Shown: positions 23,795 through 33,191, numbered from the stretch's first letter. The stretch: 39,730 nucleotides of DNA from Bacteroidota bacterium (GCA_003151815.1 PLYN01000005.1:1-39730); one strand, 5' to 3'. The notes: generated by a model from the letters alone, not told the origin. Numbers and translations: made by a program.

Positions 23795-24897
23795 TAATTT
23801 GAAATTAATATGTTACGTAAAGATACTATTTGCTTTTCTAAATCGTAATTATCTTCAATATGTTTACGAGCTGCCTTGCTCATGGTATTTGCCAATTCAT
23901 CGTTTACCAATAACTCAATCATATAGTTTGCCATACCATCTATATCATGTTCTTTTACCAAAAAACCGGTAACCTTATCCTTTACAGCCTCAGGGATACC
24001 TGCGTGAAATGTGCTTACAATGGGCAAACCAACGGAGGCCGCCTCTATTAGTGCCAATGGCAAGCCTTCTGAATCACCACCAGGTGCCACAACCGAATGT
24101 TGAACAAAGATTCTTGCTTTATGCATTTCTTCAATAATTTTCTCCGGGGTCAAAGCTCCTTTAAAATCAATACTATCAGCAATATTTAGTTCGGATGCAA
24201 GCTTTTTTGAATCTTCAAAAAGCACTCCATCACCAATCATTATAAGCTTTGCTAAAGGTACTTTTTGCAATACCTTAGAAAAAGCTTTGATAGTACTTTG
24301 AGGAGATTTCTTAGGTGCAAAACGACCGACAGCAATAACAATTGGATCTTTTGGTAATTCGTTTATTCGTGAAAACTTTTTTATGTCCGCACCGCAACTA
24401 ATAACAAACGTCTTATTTTCAGGTGCGCCTAATTTTATTAGTTGATCTCGCATATCTATTGAAACCGTAATTAAACTGTAAGCTTTTTGAAACAATTCAT
24501 TATATTTTTCCGAATATTCGAGTAATGTTTTTTTATCAAATGCATCAAAACCAAGAAAGTGAACTACTAATCTGCAATTCGCCCTTTTGCAAGCATCCAT
24601 TATGTTCGCACCAATTAGTCCATATTCAGCAAGAACTGTGTCAATATTATGAGAAACAAGAAATTTATAAAATGCATTGGTATAAAGTTTCTGATAAAGC
24701 GAAGGTGTTATATTTTTAATAGCGATTCTTATTGGATCAATTCCCATTAAACCTTTAAAAATCATTTCGCCATTCGAAACCGAAAGTGGCCACCAGTTAT
24801 TATTTACAACAAATTCAGGCTTTAATTTCTCAATATGATTTCTAATAAACGTTTCCGAATATGAAAACTTATTAGGTGTTGCTATACAAAGTTTCAT
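23794..24897 (-). CDS. Family 4 glycosyltransferase (GT-B)
   Basis: A 367-aa GT-B glycosyltransferase. N domain: MKLCIATPNKFSYSETFIRNHI, and LAEYGLIGANIMDACKR with VHFLGFDAFD, a pattern of colanic-acid-type (WcaL/AmsK-like) transferases. Donor domain: IVIAVGRFAPKKSP, MIGDGVLFEDS and the EX7E region GGDSEGLPLALIEAASVGLPIVST. It overlaps the upstream methyltransferase by 4 nt (ATGA) and the downstream gene by 1, showing tight translational coupling. Confidence 0.94.
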   Translation of the reverse strand: MKLCIATPNKFSYSETFIRNHIEKLKPEFVVNNNWWPLSVSNGEMIFKGLMGIDPIRIAIKNITPSLYQKLYTNAFYKFLVSHNIDTVLAEYGLIGANIMDACKRANCRLVVHFLGFDAFDKKTLLEYSEKYNELFQKAYSLITVSIDMRDQLIKLGAPENKTFVISCGADIKKFSRINELPKDPIVIAVGRFAPKKSPQSTIKAFSKVLQKVPLAKLIMIGDGVLFEDSKKLASELNIADSIDFKGALTPEKIIEEMHKARIFVQHSVVAPGGDSEGLPLALIEAASVGLPIVSTFHAGIPEAVKDKVTGFLVKEHDIDGMANYMIELLVNDELANTMSKAARKHIEDNYDLEKQIVSLRNILISN

Positions 24898-25598
24898 TTC
24901 TTAGTAGGTTTTGCAACTACGATAAAAGTACAAGCATCGCTGTTTCTACTAGTTTGCGATGAGATCTTATCAAATACCATAATCCATAATTGCATTTTAA
25001 GATAAAGCAAGGGTCGTAAAAACTTAGGAAGTTTAAACATTAATCCATCTTGAAATAATTGCAAGCCCATGGCGCTTCGTCCTATTACTCCCGTAAAATC
25101 AACTACTTCAAAACCTGCTTCAGTTATTATTTTTTTTAATCCTGCTGATGTCCATCGCCAAAAATCCTGAGGATCGGGATGATACATCCAATAGCCATGA
25201 GTTGTAATTATCAATCTTCCATCAGCCTTCAAAACACGTGCAGCTTCCGTCAAATATAAATGTGGATTATCAACATGTTCTAACACTTGCGTTGAAAGCA
25301 CTAGATCAACCGACTCGTTTTCTAAAGGTATTTGACCTTCGGGCTTAAGTTGGATTTTAGCATTTGTATTTACTCCCAAGTCGGCACCAATATATTCAAC
25401 AACATGCTTTTCAAAAAATTGTTTGTAAGGTACATTGCCACACCCATAATCAATTAATTTTTGATACTTTTTACCTTGAACATGTTTTACAATAATCGTT
25501 TCAATCGCCTTGCGTAATTGGCGTAAATAATAATATCGAGGGTGATATATTTTCGGATAAATGCGTAAATCGCCTGGCTCTCTGTTGTTTTCCATCAT
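24894..25598 (-). CDS. Class I SAM-dependent methyltransferase (Methyltransf_11 type)
   Basis: About 234 aa. LIDYGCGNVPYKQFF is motif I (YGCGN), VDLVLSTQVLEHVDNPHLYL is motif II with the usual STQVLEHV, and LKADGRLIITTHGYWMYHPDPQDFWRWT contains the family-specific HPDPQDFWRWT seen in glycan-cluster methyltransferases. The frame extends to a TTG at 25637; two adjacent ATGs at 25598 and 25595 are better starts. First gene of the minus-strand operon; a TAnnTTTG element lies about 100 bp upstream. Confidence 0.88.
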   Translation of the reverse strand: MMENNREPGDLRIYPKIYHPRYYYLRQLRKAIETIIVKHVQGKKYQKLIDYGCGNVPYKQFFEKHVVEYIGADLGVNTNAKIQLKPEGQIPLENESVDLVLSTQVLEHVDNPHLYLTEAARVLKADGRLIITTHGYWMYHPDPQDFWRWTSAGLKKIITEAGFEVVDFTGVIGRSAMGLQLFQDGLMFKLPKFLRPLLYLKMQLWIMVFDKISSQTSRNSDACTFIVVAKPTKK

Positions 25599-25693
25599 AT
25601 CATTTTTTGCTTTCAACACGATGATAACATATTGCAATAAATTTTAAAATCTGCCTCAAAAAAGCCTAATTTGTTTTTTTTATTCTACAATGG

Positions 25694-25701
25694 CAAAAGT
25701 A
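25694..25701 (-). promoter_or_regulatory. -7 element for the minus-strand glycan operon
   Basis: Minus-strand TACTTTTG fits TAnnTTTG, about 95 bp upstream of the methyltransferase ATG. It is in the divergent region shared with the LamG/T9SS gene. No clear -33 was seen. Confidence 0.4.
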
Positions 25702-25759
25702 CAAATACTTACTAATAATTTCGATTTTTTTTATCTTGGTATACCTGTATTTCAACTTA

Positions 25760-25792
25760 TTGGTAAAAGCTATTGAAAAATGATTACCTTTC
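25760..25792 (+). promoter_or_regulatory. Promoter of the LamG/T9SS gene
   Basis: TTGG (25760-25763) and TACCTTTC (25785-25792) approximate the -33 and -7 elements with a 21-bp gap; the last -7 base deviates. It precedes the ATG at 25818 by 25 bp and overlaps an upstream TTG frame extension, supporting the later start. Confidence 0.4.
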
Positions 25793-25817
25793 CTTTGTAT
25801 TAATTAAAACAAGCAAA

Positions 25818-27590
25818 ATGAAATCAAAAGATCTATTTTTAGGACTAATTGGGAGTTTTTTTATTACGACAACTATATTGGCACAAGTGCCAACATCCGG
25901 ACTGGTTGCCAGCTACTCATTTACAGGGAATGCAAACGATAAAAGCATTAATGGCAATGGTGTTGTTTATGGCGCTTTAGCCACTGCCGATCGTTTTGGA
26001 AATCCTAATGCTGCTTATAGTTTTAATGGAACGAACGCATATATAGAAATTCCAATAAATGCATTGTTAAATAATGAATACTCGTATTCCATTTGGGTAA
26101 ATCCAACATCAATACCCGGTTCTGGTTTATATACTTATCCTTTTGCAATTGGTAATAGTGCAGGGCAAAATGTGAGCTTAACCAATAATTCAATGAATGG
26201 ATGGAGCGGAGGCGCTTCAAATATTGGAACTCCAACACTTTCATTAGTAGCTACAGGCATTCTACCAAATCTAAATGAATGGGTACACCTTGTATATATG
26301 AGGGATAGTTCTTCTATCAGACTATACGTCAATGGGATATTAAATCAAAATATAGTTTCTTATGGCAATTATAATACAAGTACGGGAGGAAATAAACCAG
26401 ATTATGGAAGTTCACCAAGTGCACTTATTGGAAATAGAGATCACCTTTCTCAATTTTTTTTCAATGGAAAAATTGATGATATAAATATATACAATCGCAC
26501 TTTAACGAATTGTGAAATAAACACTTTATATACAAACAAGAGTCTTGAGGTTAAAACACTCTCTACAAACGAATCTTCTTTAAATACGTGTGATGGCTAT
26601 TTAGAAGCCGTAGCTAAAGGTATAGCACCTTATACATACCATTGGAATGATAACACTATCAATTCACAATACAGAAATAATATGTGTGGAGGCAATTACA
26701 GCGTTACAGTGACCGACTCGGTAGGTTGCTCTGTTATGGCGCAAGCCCATATTGGTAAAAACAATGTGCCTTCCACAAATCTTAATCCTTTAACTATTTC
26801 TGTTTCTTCAACTAATGCAAGTAATAGTGCTTTATGTAATGGTTATGCCACAGCAACTGTTTCAGGTGGTACTCCTCCATATAATATTTACTTTGCAGGT
26901 AGCACTGTTAATGATTCTGTTGACTTCCTCAATAATTTATGTTCCGGATTTTATACCGTGAATGCATCGGATGCCAAATCAAACACCACTTCATTTACCT
27001 TTGTGATAGGCTCTCCTGTGACTACATACCCTTTTGTAAATCCTGTTTATAAAGATTCTACTGCTAAAGATACCTTAGTTACAAACGCAATTCCAAATTG
27101 TTCCATCAATTATAATGCTATTGATTCTATTGGAATATTCAATTACGGGTTTATTGGATTAGATAGTGTAAACATAGCCTGGAAAATTTATCAAGGAAAT
27201 ACGTTTAAAACTCAAAATGCAAAATACGAATATTTTTTACCGGGACTTTACACTTTTGTACTTGATTTATTTTGTACGAATCGCGCTTCTGGAAGTGCAA
27301 AAGGCATTGATAAATTATATATTAACAAAAGCCTCACAGATATAGAAACGCATGAAACTTCTTACATTTCTATTTATCCAAACCCAAGCAATGGTACGTT
27401 TACTATTCGATCGGCAAATGAAGGTATTTATTCAATCATAAATGAGATGGGACAAACAATTCAGGTATTCAAATTAAATAGCACAAATAAGTATTCCGTG
27501 AATATTGAAAACCTAAGTAATGGTATTTATTTTGTTGTTGGATTTAATGATAATCAAACAACACATCAAAAAGTTGTTGTACTGAAATAA
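25818..27590 (+). CDS. Secreted LamG-domain protein with T9SS type A sorting domain
   Basis: About 590 aa. Signal peptide MKSKDLFLGLIGSFF to LAQ. A LamG/concanavalin-like domain follows (GLVASYSFTGNANDKS; AAYSFNGTNAYIEIP; IDDINIYNRTLT), likely glycan-binding. Two SprB-like repeats come next (YHWNDNTINS; GYATATVSGGTPPYNIYF). The C-terminal T9SS signal begins ISIYPNPSNGTF and ends KVVVLK. The longer frame from a TTG at 25773 is rejected because it overlaps the promoter and would bury the signal peptide. It is the only plus-strand gene inside the glycan cluster. T9SS cargo is often coupled to surface glycan, so the placement may be meaningful or an insertion. Confidence 0.9.
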   Translation: MKSKDLFLGLIGSFFITTTILAQVPTSGLVASYSFTGNANDKSINGNGVVYGALATADRFGNPNAAYSFNGTNAYIEIPINALLNNEYSYSIWVNPTSIPGSGLYTYPFAIGNSAGQNVSLTNNSMNGWSGGASNIGTPTLSLVATGILPNLNEWVHLVYMRDSSSIRLYVNGILNQNIVSYGNYNTSTGGNKPDYGSSPSALIGNRDHLSQFFFNGKIDDINIYNRTLTNCEINTLYTNKSLEVKTLSTNESSLNTCDGYLEAVAKGIAPYTYHWNDNTINSQYRNNMCGGNYSVTVTDSVGCSVMAQAHIGKNNVPSTNLNPLTISVSSTNASNSALCNGYATATVSGGTPPYNIYFAGSTVNDSVDFLNNLCSGFYTVNASDAKSNTTSFTFVIGSPVTTYPFVNPVYKDSTAKDTLVTNAIPNCSINYNAIDSIGIFNYGFIGLDSVNIAWKIYQGNTFKTQNAKYEYFLPGLYTFVLDLFCTNRASGSAKGIDKLYINKSLTDIETHETSYISIYPNPSNGTFTIRSANEGIYSIINEMGQTIQVFKLNSTNKYSVNIENLSNGIYFVVGFNDNQTTHQKVVVLK

Positions 27591-27616
27591 ATTCAGAAAA
27601 TGATTCGCCTTACTCT

Positions 27617-28435
27617 TTAAACATTTTGCGGTAATTTTTTTATCACATAAAACACGCTCTGAGGAGAAAGCCTTTCAATTTTACTTTTAGGATGGTAATG
27701 AATATTCGATGTTAGTATTTTTGAAAGGTATTTATCTAATAGGACATAACTGTTGTAAGAATAAATTGGCTTGGGGAACAATTTCCCTAAAAGCCTTTGA
27801 AAATAAGATGTCATAGTGAAACAATATTCTTTACTCACTACTTCAACTTTATTTTTAGCAAATATACTTTCGAATACCTCTTTAGGAATACCTCTTTCAT
27901 TTTTAGTAAGTCCTTTTCGTGGTTGTCTCCAATCTCCCATTGACATTATAGGTTCCCTGATAAGTAAAAATCCATTATAATTTAATACTCTTATCAGTTC
28001 ACCAATAGTATACGTTACATTCGGAATATGATGCAATGTTCCGAAGCAGGTTATTAAGTCGAACTGATTGTCATTAAATGGCAATTGTCCCGTAATGGTA
28101 GGTTTTACATAAGCAGGTATAATATTTCCGATTTTCTCAGATCTTAAATTATCGGATGGTTCAATGATGGTAATTTTTTTGATCTTATCTATTATCGGTT
28201 CGTATTCAAATCCCCATGCAGAACCCAAACCCAGCACATTTTTAAAAGACGGAATATGCTTTAATTTATTAAAACCATGCACAATATTAAATTCGTGATA
28301 TCCGTAACTATTTTGTCCTTTGTCTTTACTTCCCAAGTCAGCATAAGCTTCCTCTTCTTCCCGATACCACTTTTCAATTTCTTCAGGAGAAAAATTATCT
28401 CCGTAAAGTTTACTTCCACTTAAATATTCTTCCAT
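27617..28435 (-). CDS. Class I SAM-dependent methyltransferase
   Basis: A 272-aa methyltransferase. FKNVLGLGSAWGFEYEPI is motif I (GLGSAWG), ITIIEPSDNL the acidic end of beta-2, FDLITCFGTLHHIPNV motif II and LNYNGFLLIREPIMSMGDWRQPR motif III with an unusual GDWRQPRKG extension. Substrate is unknown; the extension resembles glycan-cluster methyltransferases rather than ubiquinone enzymes. It is 49 bp downstream of the YfhO-family gene and convergent with the LamG gene (26 bp between stops). Confidence 0.85.
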   Translation of the reverse strand: MEEYLSGSKLYGDNFSPEEIEKWYREEEEAYADLGSKDKGQNSYGYHEFNIVHGFNKLKHIPSFKNVLGLGSAWGFEYEPIIDKIKKITIIEPSDNLRSEKIGNIIPAYVKPTITGQLPFNDNQFDLITCFGTLHHIPNVTYTIGELIRVLNYNGFLLIREPIMSMGDWRQPRKGLTKNERGIPKEVFESIFAKNKVEVVSKEYCFTMTSYFQRLLGKLFPKPIYSYNSYVLLDKYLSKILTSNIHYHPKSKIERLSPQSVFYVIKKLPQNV

Positions 28436-28484
28436 TATTATTTCGTTTAGAATTTAGGACAATCGATCTATACTAAAGCCCCAA

Positions 28485-31001
28485 TTACTCTTTCCTTTTT
28501 AAAGACATAAACAATGATACCGAAACGAAACCAAACAATAATAAACTGGATATAAGTGTAATTTTTTGACGGGTATAAAATTTTTCCGGCTCAAACTTAA
28601 ATTCAATTTTATGATCTCCCGCTGATACCCGCATTCCACGGAGCACATAATCTACACCAAAATGAGGTTTCAAAATACCGTCTATATAGGCATTCCAACC
28701 ATCTTTATAATAAATTTCAGAAAACACAGCCAACTGTTCGGATTTTGAATTGGATTCATAAATAAGATGGTTTGGCTTATAATCTGTCAATTTTATAGTG
28801 GCGGTATAATCAACACTATTCATATAACCATCCAATTCATTTTTATAACGTTCATCAATTACAGCCGTTGTTGCCGGATTTATTTCGCCCACAACTGCAA
28901 TTTCTTCATCTGGATTTTTCACCCATTTATAATCCTTTACAAACCAAGCATTACCCAATGCATAACGATTTTGCAATGGGGCTGCTCCGGGATTATAAAT
29001 GATGTAACGTGTATTCATCATATTTAAAACCCCTTCTTTTGCAAAAGTCACTCGCAATGAAGAATCACTAGGATTTGAACGTAAGGTCGACATCACATCT
29101 TGAATTTCCCTGTTAATCTGATGATCGATCAGATCCTGATAACGTCTCAATTTAGCAGCATGATATCCTCCAACTGATTTATGCCGGTAAGAAGTGCTTG
29201 CGTCGTTAAAGGTGTTTACTGCAATATTTAAAACTCTGTAATCGGGGTCTTTATCTTCTAAAATCGCTTTATCTGCAACAGTTTCAGGAAAAGGGATTTT
29301 AGCCTCCTGCTTGCTTACAAAATTATTATCGTTCAAATAACTTTTATCTACTAACCATAAATCAATCAAAATAAAAATACCTAAAGCGGAAACCAGAACG
29401 ACGTTATTAATTTTTGATTTCAAATATAGCCATACTGGTATGGCCGCCAACAGTATAAAAAAGAAACTACGTATCGCGTCAGCTTTAAACAAAGCGACAC
29501 GGGCAACTTCAACGTTATCCATAAATCGTTGAGCAATTTCAGCTCCATTGCTTTTCGAAATTTGTTCAAAAATTCCCTCATCGCCTGCGCCAACAAAACT
29601 TGTTAGATCCGGAATAAAAAAGTAAATTAAGGACAAACCTCCCGTTAAACCAAATGAAATAAAGAAAGCATTTTGGATTGATATTTCTGTTTTAGTAAAA
29701 GCGATTTTTATTTTTTGTTTAAAAATATCAGGATTCTTAAACAGTTTATCAACAGCCAAAATTGCTAAAATAGGTATTGCAAATTCAGCAAGAACCAATA
29801 TCATGGATACGGCTCTGAATTTGTTGTAACCCGGTAAATAATCAAGAAAAAAATTGGTTACAGGCATAAAATTTTTACCCCAGGATAGCAAGATTGAAAG
29901 GATGACGGAAATTAAAATTGCCCATTTTATTCGTCCTTCAACTATAAACAATCCAAATACAAATAAAAATATAATAATAGCACCCGAATATCTGGAAGTA
30001 GTGAATGGCTGATCTCCCCAGTATTGCGACATTCCACCAATACTTTCTTTCATTTCATTGTCCACATTTTTTAATGCGCTTTTATTTTCATTCATTCTGA
30101 TAGATGATGAACGACCTTTGAAACCCGGAATCATTAAGGACATTGTTTCGGCCTTACCGATACTCCACTGTACCACATAATCCCTATCTAAACCGGATGT
30201 TTTATTGTGTGCATCATCTGAAAGTTCGGATTCACCACGGATGGTATATTTTACATAATCAATAGTGTTTAATAAATTGGATGCATTACATCCAAAAGCT
30301 AAAACTGCCGCTAAAGAAAACACCAGCATAATTTCTCCTATTGTTTTATATTGCTTTTCTTTAATGAATTCAACAAATTCAAATACAACATAAACAGCCA
30401 AAAACATTATTAAATAATAAGTTATTTGAACATGGTTAGAATATAGTTCAAGTGCCATAAACAAAGCCAATATTGATCCACCCAATAAATATTTTTTACG
30501 GCAAACCAGGATAACACCTGCAAAAACAGGTGCCATATATCCAATCGCCAACGCTTTTGTAATATGCCCTGCATCAATGATTATAAAATTATATGAGGAA
30601 AAAGCAAAAGCTATAGCACCTATAATACTTAACCAGGGATTAATCCGCAAGACTAACAATAGGATAAAAAAACCGAGCATATAATTGAACACAAGCATAG
30701 CTACAGAAGTCATTCCAAGAGACAATAATATTTTAACATAAACAATAAGTGAACCGGGAGAACGAATAGAAATTAAGTATGCAGGCATACCACCAAACAT
30801 GGAGTTTGTCCATAAAGGCTCTTCATGATATTTATCTCTGAAATCATTCACCTCCTTGCCCATCCCCTGAACCGAAACCATATCACTTTGTAAAATCACT
30901 TTCCCTTTCAGCATTGGGGTAAAGTACCCATATGTAAGGGCAACAAAAATTGCTATTGCAGAAATAATCGGAATACTTTTTTTAAAATTGATGTTTTTCA
31001 T
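28485..31001 (-). CDS. YfhO-family membrane protein
   Basis: An 838-aa polytopic membrane protein. It has a hydrophobic N terminus with about 10-12 helices, including GKVILQSDMVSVQGMGKEVNDF (a family hallmark in the first loop) and SNHVQITYYL. A large extracytoplasmic part contains RDYVVQWSIGKAETMSLMIPGF and GMSQYWGDQPFTTSRYSGA. The C-terminal soluble domain has LAVFSEIYYKDGWNAYIDG and RGMRVSAGDHKIEFKFEP before a final helix. YfhO proteins are GT-C-like; the Bacillus member is tied to glycosylation of surface polymers. A glycosyl-transfer role is inferred. Starts the 31.0-27.6 kb half of the glycan cluster. Confidence 0.92.
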   Translation of the reverse strand: MKNINFKKSIPIISAIAIFVALTYGYFTPMLKGKVILQSDMVSVQGMGKEVNDFRDKYHEEPLWTNSMFGGMPAYLISIRSPGSLIVYVKILLSLGMTSVAMLVFNYMLGFFILLLVLRINPWLSIIGAIAFAFSSYNFIIIDAGHITKALAIGYMAPVFAGVILVCRKKYLLGGSILALFMALELYSNHVQITYYLIMFLAVYVVFEFVEFIKEKQYKTIGEIMLVFSLAAVLAFGCNASNLLNTIDYVKYTIRGESELSDDAHNKTSGLDRDYVVQWSIGKAETMSLMIPGFKGRSSSIRMNENKSALKNVDNEMKESIGGMSQYWGDQPFTTSRYSGAIIIFLFVFGLFIVEGRIKWAILISVILSILLSWGKNFMPVTNFFLDYLPGYNKFRAVSMILVLAEFAIPILAILAVDKLFKNPDIFKQKIKIAFTKTEISIQNAFFISFGLTGGLSLIYFFIPDLTSFVGAGDEGIFEQISKSNGAEIAQRFMDNVEVARVALFKADAIRSFFFILLAAIPVWLYLKSKINNVVLVSALGIFILIDLWLVDKSYLNDNNFVSKQEAKIPFPETVADKAILEDKDPDYRVLNIAVNTFNDASTSYRHKSVGGYHAAKLRRYQDLIDHQINREIQDVMSTLRSNPSDSSLRVTFAKEGVLNMMNTRYIIYNPGAAPLQNRYALGNAWFVKDYKWVKNPDEEIAVVGEINPATTAVIDERYKNELDGYMNSVDYTATIKLTDYKPNHLIYESNSKSEQLAVFSEIYYKDGWNAYIDGILKPHFGVDYVLRGMRVSAGDHKIEFKFEPEKFYTRQKITLISSLLLFGFVSVSLFMSLKRKE

Positions 31002-31009
31002 TTTTATTT

Positions 31010-31117
31010 AGTTAATAGTTAATGGCGAATAGTTAATAGGTAGTGGTATTTAGAATTTAGTGTTTTGTTTTTCAATTTTAATATTTGGGGTTAACTATTA
31101 CCTATTCGCTATTAACT
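31010..31117. repeat. Inverted pair of GCGAATAGTTAATAG words
   Basis: AGTTAATGGCGAATAGTTAA (31018-31037 region) and its near inverse TTAACTATTACCTATTCGCT (31091-31110) flank about 50 bp of AT-rich DNA between two minus-strand genes. The same word occurs at 13607-13637. It could fold into a long imperfect hairpin and act as a transcript end. Confidence 0.7.
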
Positions 31118-31121
31118 GTGT

Positions 31122-31409
31122 CTACTTCATCTCTTCGTAATCAACATACTCGCCTTCATCATCACTAATTTTCTTTTTAACAGGAGGAGCATATTCAATG
31201 GAAGTTTCACCATCCGAATGCATCTTATTTGGGTTGAAATCATTGACATTATTGCTGCGTTTAGTCCCATATGCACTTATACTATTCAGCACCCGCCAAA
31301 TAATCCATACTACTAAAAGGGTATAAAAAACATCTCTCATTTGAAGGTGTAAAGCTAATAGTTTTATATAAAAGAAACACATTTGAACTAAATTAAACAC
31401 CTTCTTCAT
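31122..31409 (-). CDS. Small membrane protein, DUF4834-like
   Basis: A 95-aa protein with a hydrophobic N-terminal half (FYTLLVVWIIWRVL) and an acidic cytoplasmic tail ending KISDDEGEYVDYEEMK, the conserved ending of DUF4834-type Bacteroidota proteins, whose function is unknown. An internal ATG at 31340 (MRDVFYTLLVVWIIW) would give the usual single-helix length of 72 aa and may be the true start; a TAGCTTTA sequence just upstream of it weakly resembles a -7 element. The ATG at 31409 is annotated because it is the longest ATG frame. Divergent from the cytochrome/monooxygenase gene. Confidence 0.7.
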   Translation of the reverse strand: MKKVFNLVQMCFFYIKLLALHLQMRDVFYTLLVVWIIWRVLNSISAYGTKRSNNVNDFNPNKMHSDGETSIEYAPPVKKKISDDEGEYVDYEEMK

Positions 31410-31442
31410 TATTAAAAAAAAACGAAATAAACAAATGATCGA

Positions 31443-31462
31443 TATATGATTTTAATCATATA
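31443..31462. promoter_or_regulatory. FNR/CRP-like dyad upstream of the cytochrome/copper-monooxygenase gene
   Basis: TATATGATT and AATCATATA are perfect 9-bp arms around TT. The core TGAT-TTTA-ATCA equals the inner eight positions of the FNR box (TTGAT-N4-ATCAA). It sits in the 165-bp divergent region, 112 bp upstream of the 31575 ATG and 34 bp upstream of the longer DUF4834-like start. Binding by the FNR-type regulator at 33382 is an inference. Confidence 0.5.
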
Positions 31463-31574
31463 AAAAACAATAATCTAAACCCAACCTTTTATTTCTCAAT
31501 TGCGTTTTTATTCTTGTAAGGATTTATTTGGAAAGGCTTAGTTTAAAATATAACTATTAATAAAAACAAAGAAC

Positions 31575-33191
31575 ATGAAAAAAGTTTACACACTATTCCT
31601 TTTAGCAGGAATGTATTTCAATCCGCAAGCCAAAGCGCAAACTAATTACAACAATGTTGCGAGTATTTTTTACACCCATTGCACATCATGCCATCATGAT
31701 GGAGGTGTTGCTCCATTTTCCCTGATGAATTTCAGTGAAACTTCAAGTATGTCCTCATCCATACAATCTGCAGTAAGTACGGGAATTATGCCGCCATGGC
31801 ATGCTGATACAGCTTATACTACCAGCGGACATAAAGTTCCACACATGTTGCATGAGAATACTCTAACTCTTGTTGAAAAAAATGCGATTCTGAAATGGAT
31901 TACAGATGGTGTTTTAGAAGGTGATACAACACAGGTTCCGACGGCTCCTCGCTATGGTAACATGACCTTTAAGTTAAATGGAAAACCGGATTTGATACTT
32001 AGCATTCCTACATTTCACAGCAATTCCAGCCCAAGCCTTACAAATCCATACGATTGTTTTAATATCCCAACCAACTTAACACAAGATAGATGGCTACGTG
32101 CTTTCGAAATTGTTCCCGGAAATTTAAAAGCAGTACATCACGTTGTGGTGAGTGTTGATAGCACAAACACCCGTGCAACTGACACCTCAGGAAATTGTGC
32201 GAGCCAAGGGGGACAATTTGGAGTAGGCGGATGGACACCGGGTACACCACCGGTTATTTTTCCAAGTCAGGCACCCCTTAAAACAGGTATCCGCATTCCG
32301 AAAGGCTCCAGTTTCATATTACAATTGCATTATGCTCCCGGAAGCGGTGGTTTAATAGACAGCACAAAAATACGCCTGTTCTTTTATCCGGAAAACGAAA
32401 CAGGAATCCGAACTATGATGGCAAATACACTTTTACAAGACTGGGGTCCGTATGTACCGGGTTATGGTCCTACAGCAATGACGGCAGGTAGCATTACAAC
32501 ATTTAAAGCAACATCGGCAACTTCACCGCTTGTAGCACATCCGGTACAACCTACCACTGATTTCTCAGTGTTTTCGGTTAGTCCGCACTCACATAAAGTG
32601 TGTACAAAAATCAAAAATTATGCATATTCGGGTACCGATACTATTCCTTTGATCAACATACCAAACTGGGATTTTAATTGGGAAGGGAATTATTTTTTCC
32701 CTAACCTTATAAAAGTCCCTGCAGGATACACGCTAGAAGCAGAACATATTTATAACAATACAGTTTCCAATACGCATCTAGGCGGTGCACCTGTCAATAC
32801 CTCTTGGGGACAAAAAACAACAGATGAAATGCTTTTTGATGCATTCCTATACCTCGACTACCAGCCCGGAGATGAATATATTGATATAAAATCAATGATT
32901 GAAAATGATACTTTACTTAAAGTTGGAATAAAAGAGATAAATGCACCTTCCATTCAATCTTTTATTTATCCAAATCCTGCTTCCGATAATGTGAGTATTT
33001 ATCTCTCAAAAACATCAACATACAAAGGTCGCATCTTCAATATTACCGGACAAACTATTTTAAATACTGAAACATTCAATGATAAAATAACGGTTGATGT
33101 AAAAAACATTCCCACAGGATTATATATTATTGAAATAACAGATACTAAGACAAATGACAGAATCACAAAAAAAATTATAATACAAAACTAA
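31575..33191 (+). CDS. Secreted cytochrome c / PHM-like copper monooxygenase fusion with T9SS domain
   Basis: A 538-aa exported protein. Signal peptide to about residue 21 (KAQ). A c-type haem motif CTSCH at 36-40 with axial candidate IMPPWH at 71-76 forms a short cytochrome domain. Then comes a type II, ascorbate-dependent-like copper monooxygenase. Its copper ligands can be matched to peptidylglycine hydroxylating monooxygenase: HH at 188-189, LHY with H262 (CuH site), HSH at 338-340 and the DEM motif with M419 (CuM site). The tail FIYPNPASDNVSIYLS to KIIIQN is a T9SS type A signal. The haem may feed electrons to the copper site. Substrate unknown. A terminator follows. Confidence 0.85.
   Translation: MKKVYTLFLLAGMYFNPQAKAQTNYNNVASIFYTHCTSCHHDGGVAPFSLMNFSETSSMSSSIQSAVSTGIMPPWHADTAYTTSGHKVPHMLHENTLTLVEKNAILKWITDGVLEGDTTQVPTAPRYGNMTFKLNGKPDLILSIPTFHSNSSPSLTNPYDCFNIPTNLTQDRWLRAFEIVPGNLKAVHHVVVSVDSTNTRATDTSGNCASQGGQFGVGGWTPGTPPVIFPSQAPLKTGIRIPKGSSFILQLHYAPGSGGLIDSTKIRLFFYPENETGIRTMMANTLLQDWGPYVPGYGPTAMTAGSITTFKATSATSPLVAHPVQPTTDFSVFSVSPHSHKVCTKIKNYAYSGTDTIPLINIPNWDFNWEGNYFFPNLIKVPAGYTLEAEHIYNNTVSNTHLGGAPVNTSWGQKTTDEMLFDAFLYLDYQPGDEYIDIKSMIENDTLLKVGIKEINAPSIQSFIYPNPASDNVSIYLSKTSTYKGRIFNITGQTILNTETFNDKITVDVKNIPTGLYIIEITDTKTNDRITKKIIIQN

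Noticed and set aside
28485-31001. YfhO-family protein as the missing Wzy polymerase
   Set aside because: It has clear YfhO hallmarks and a large extracytoplasmic domain; no Wzy-like feature was seen.
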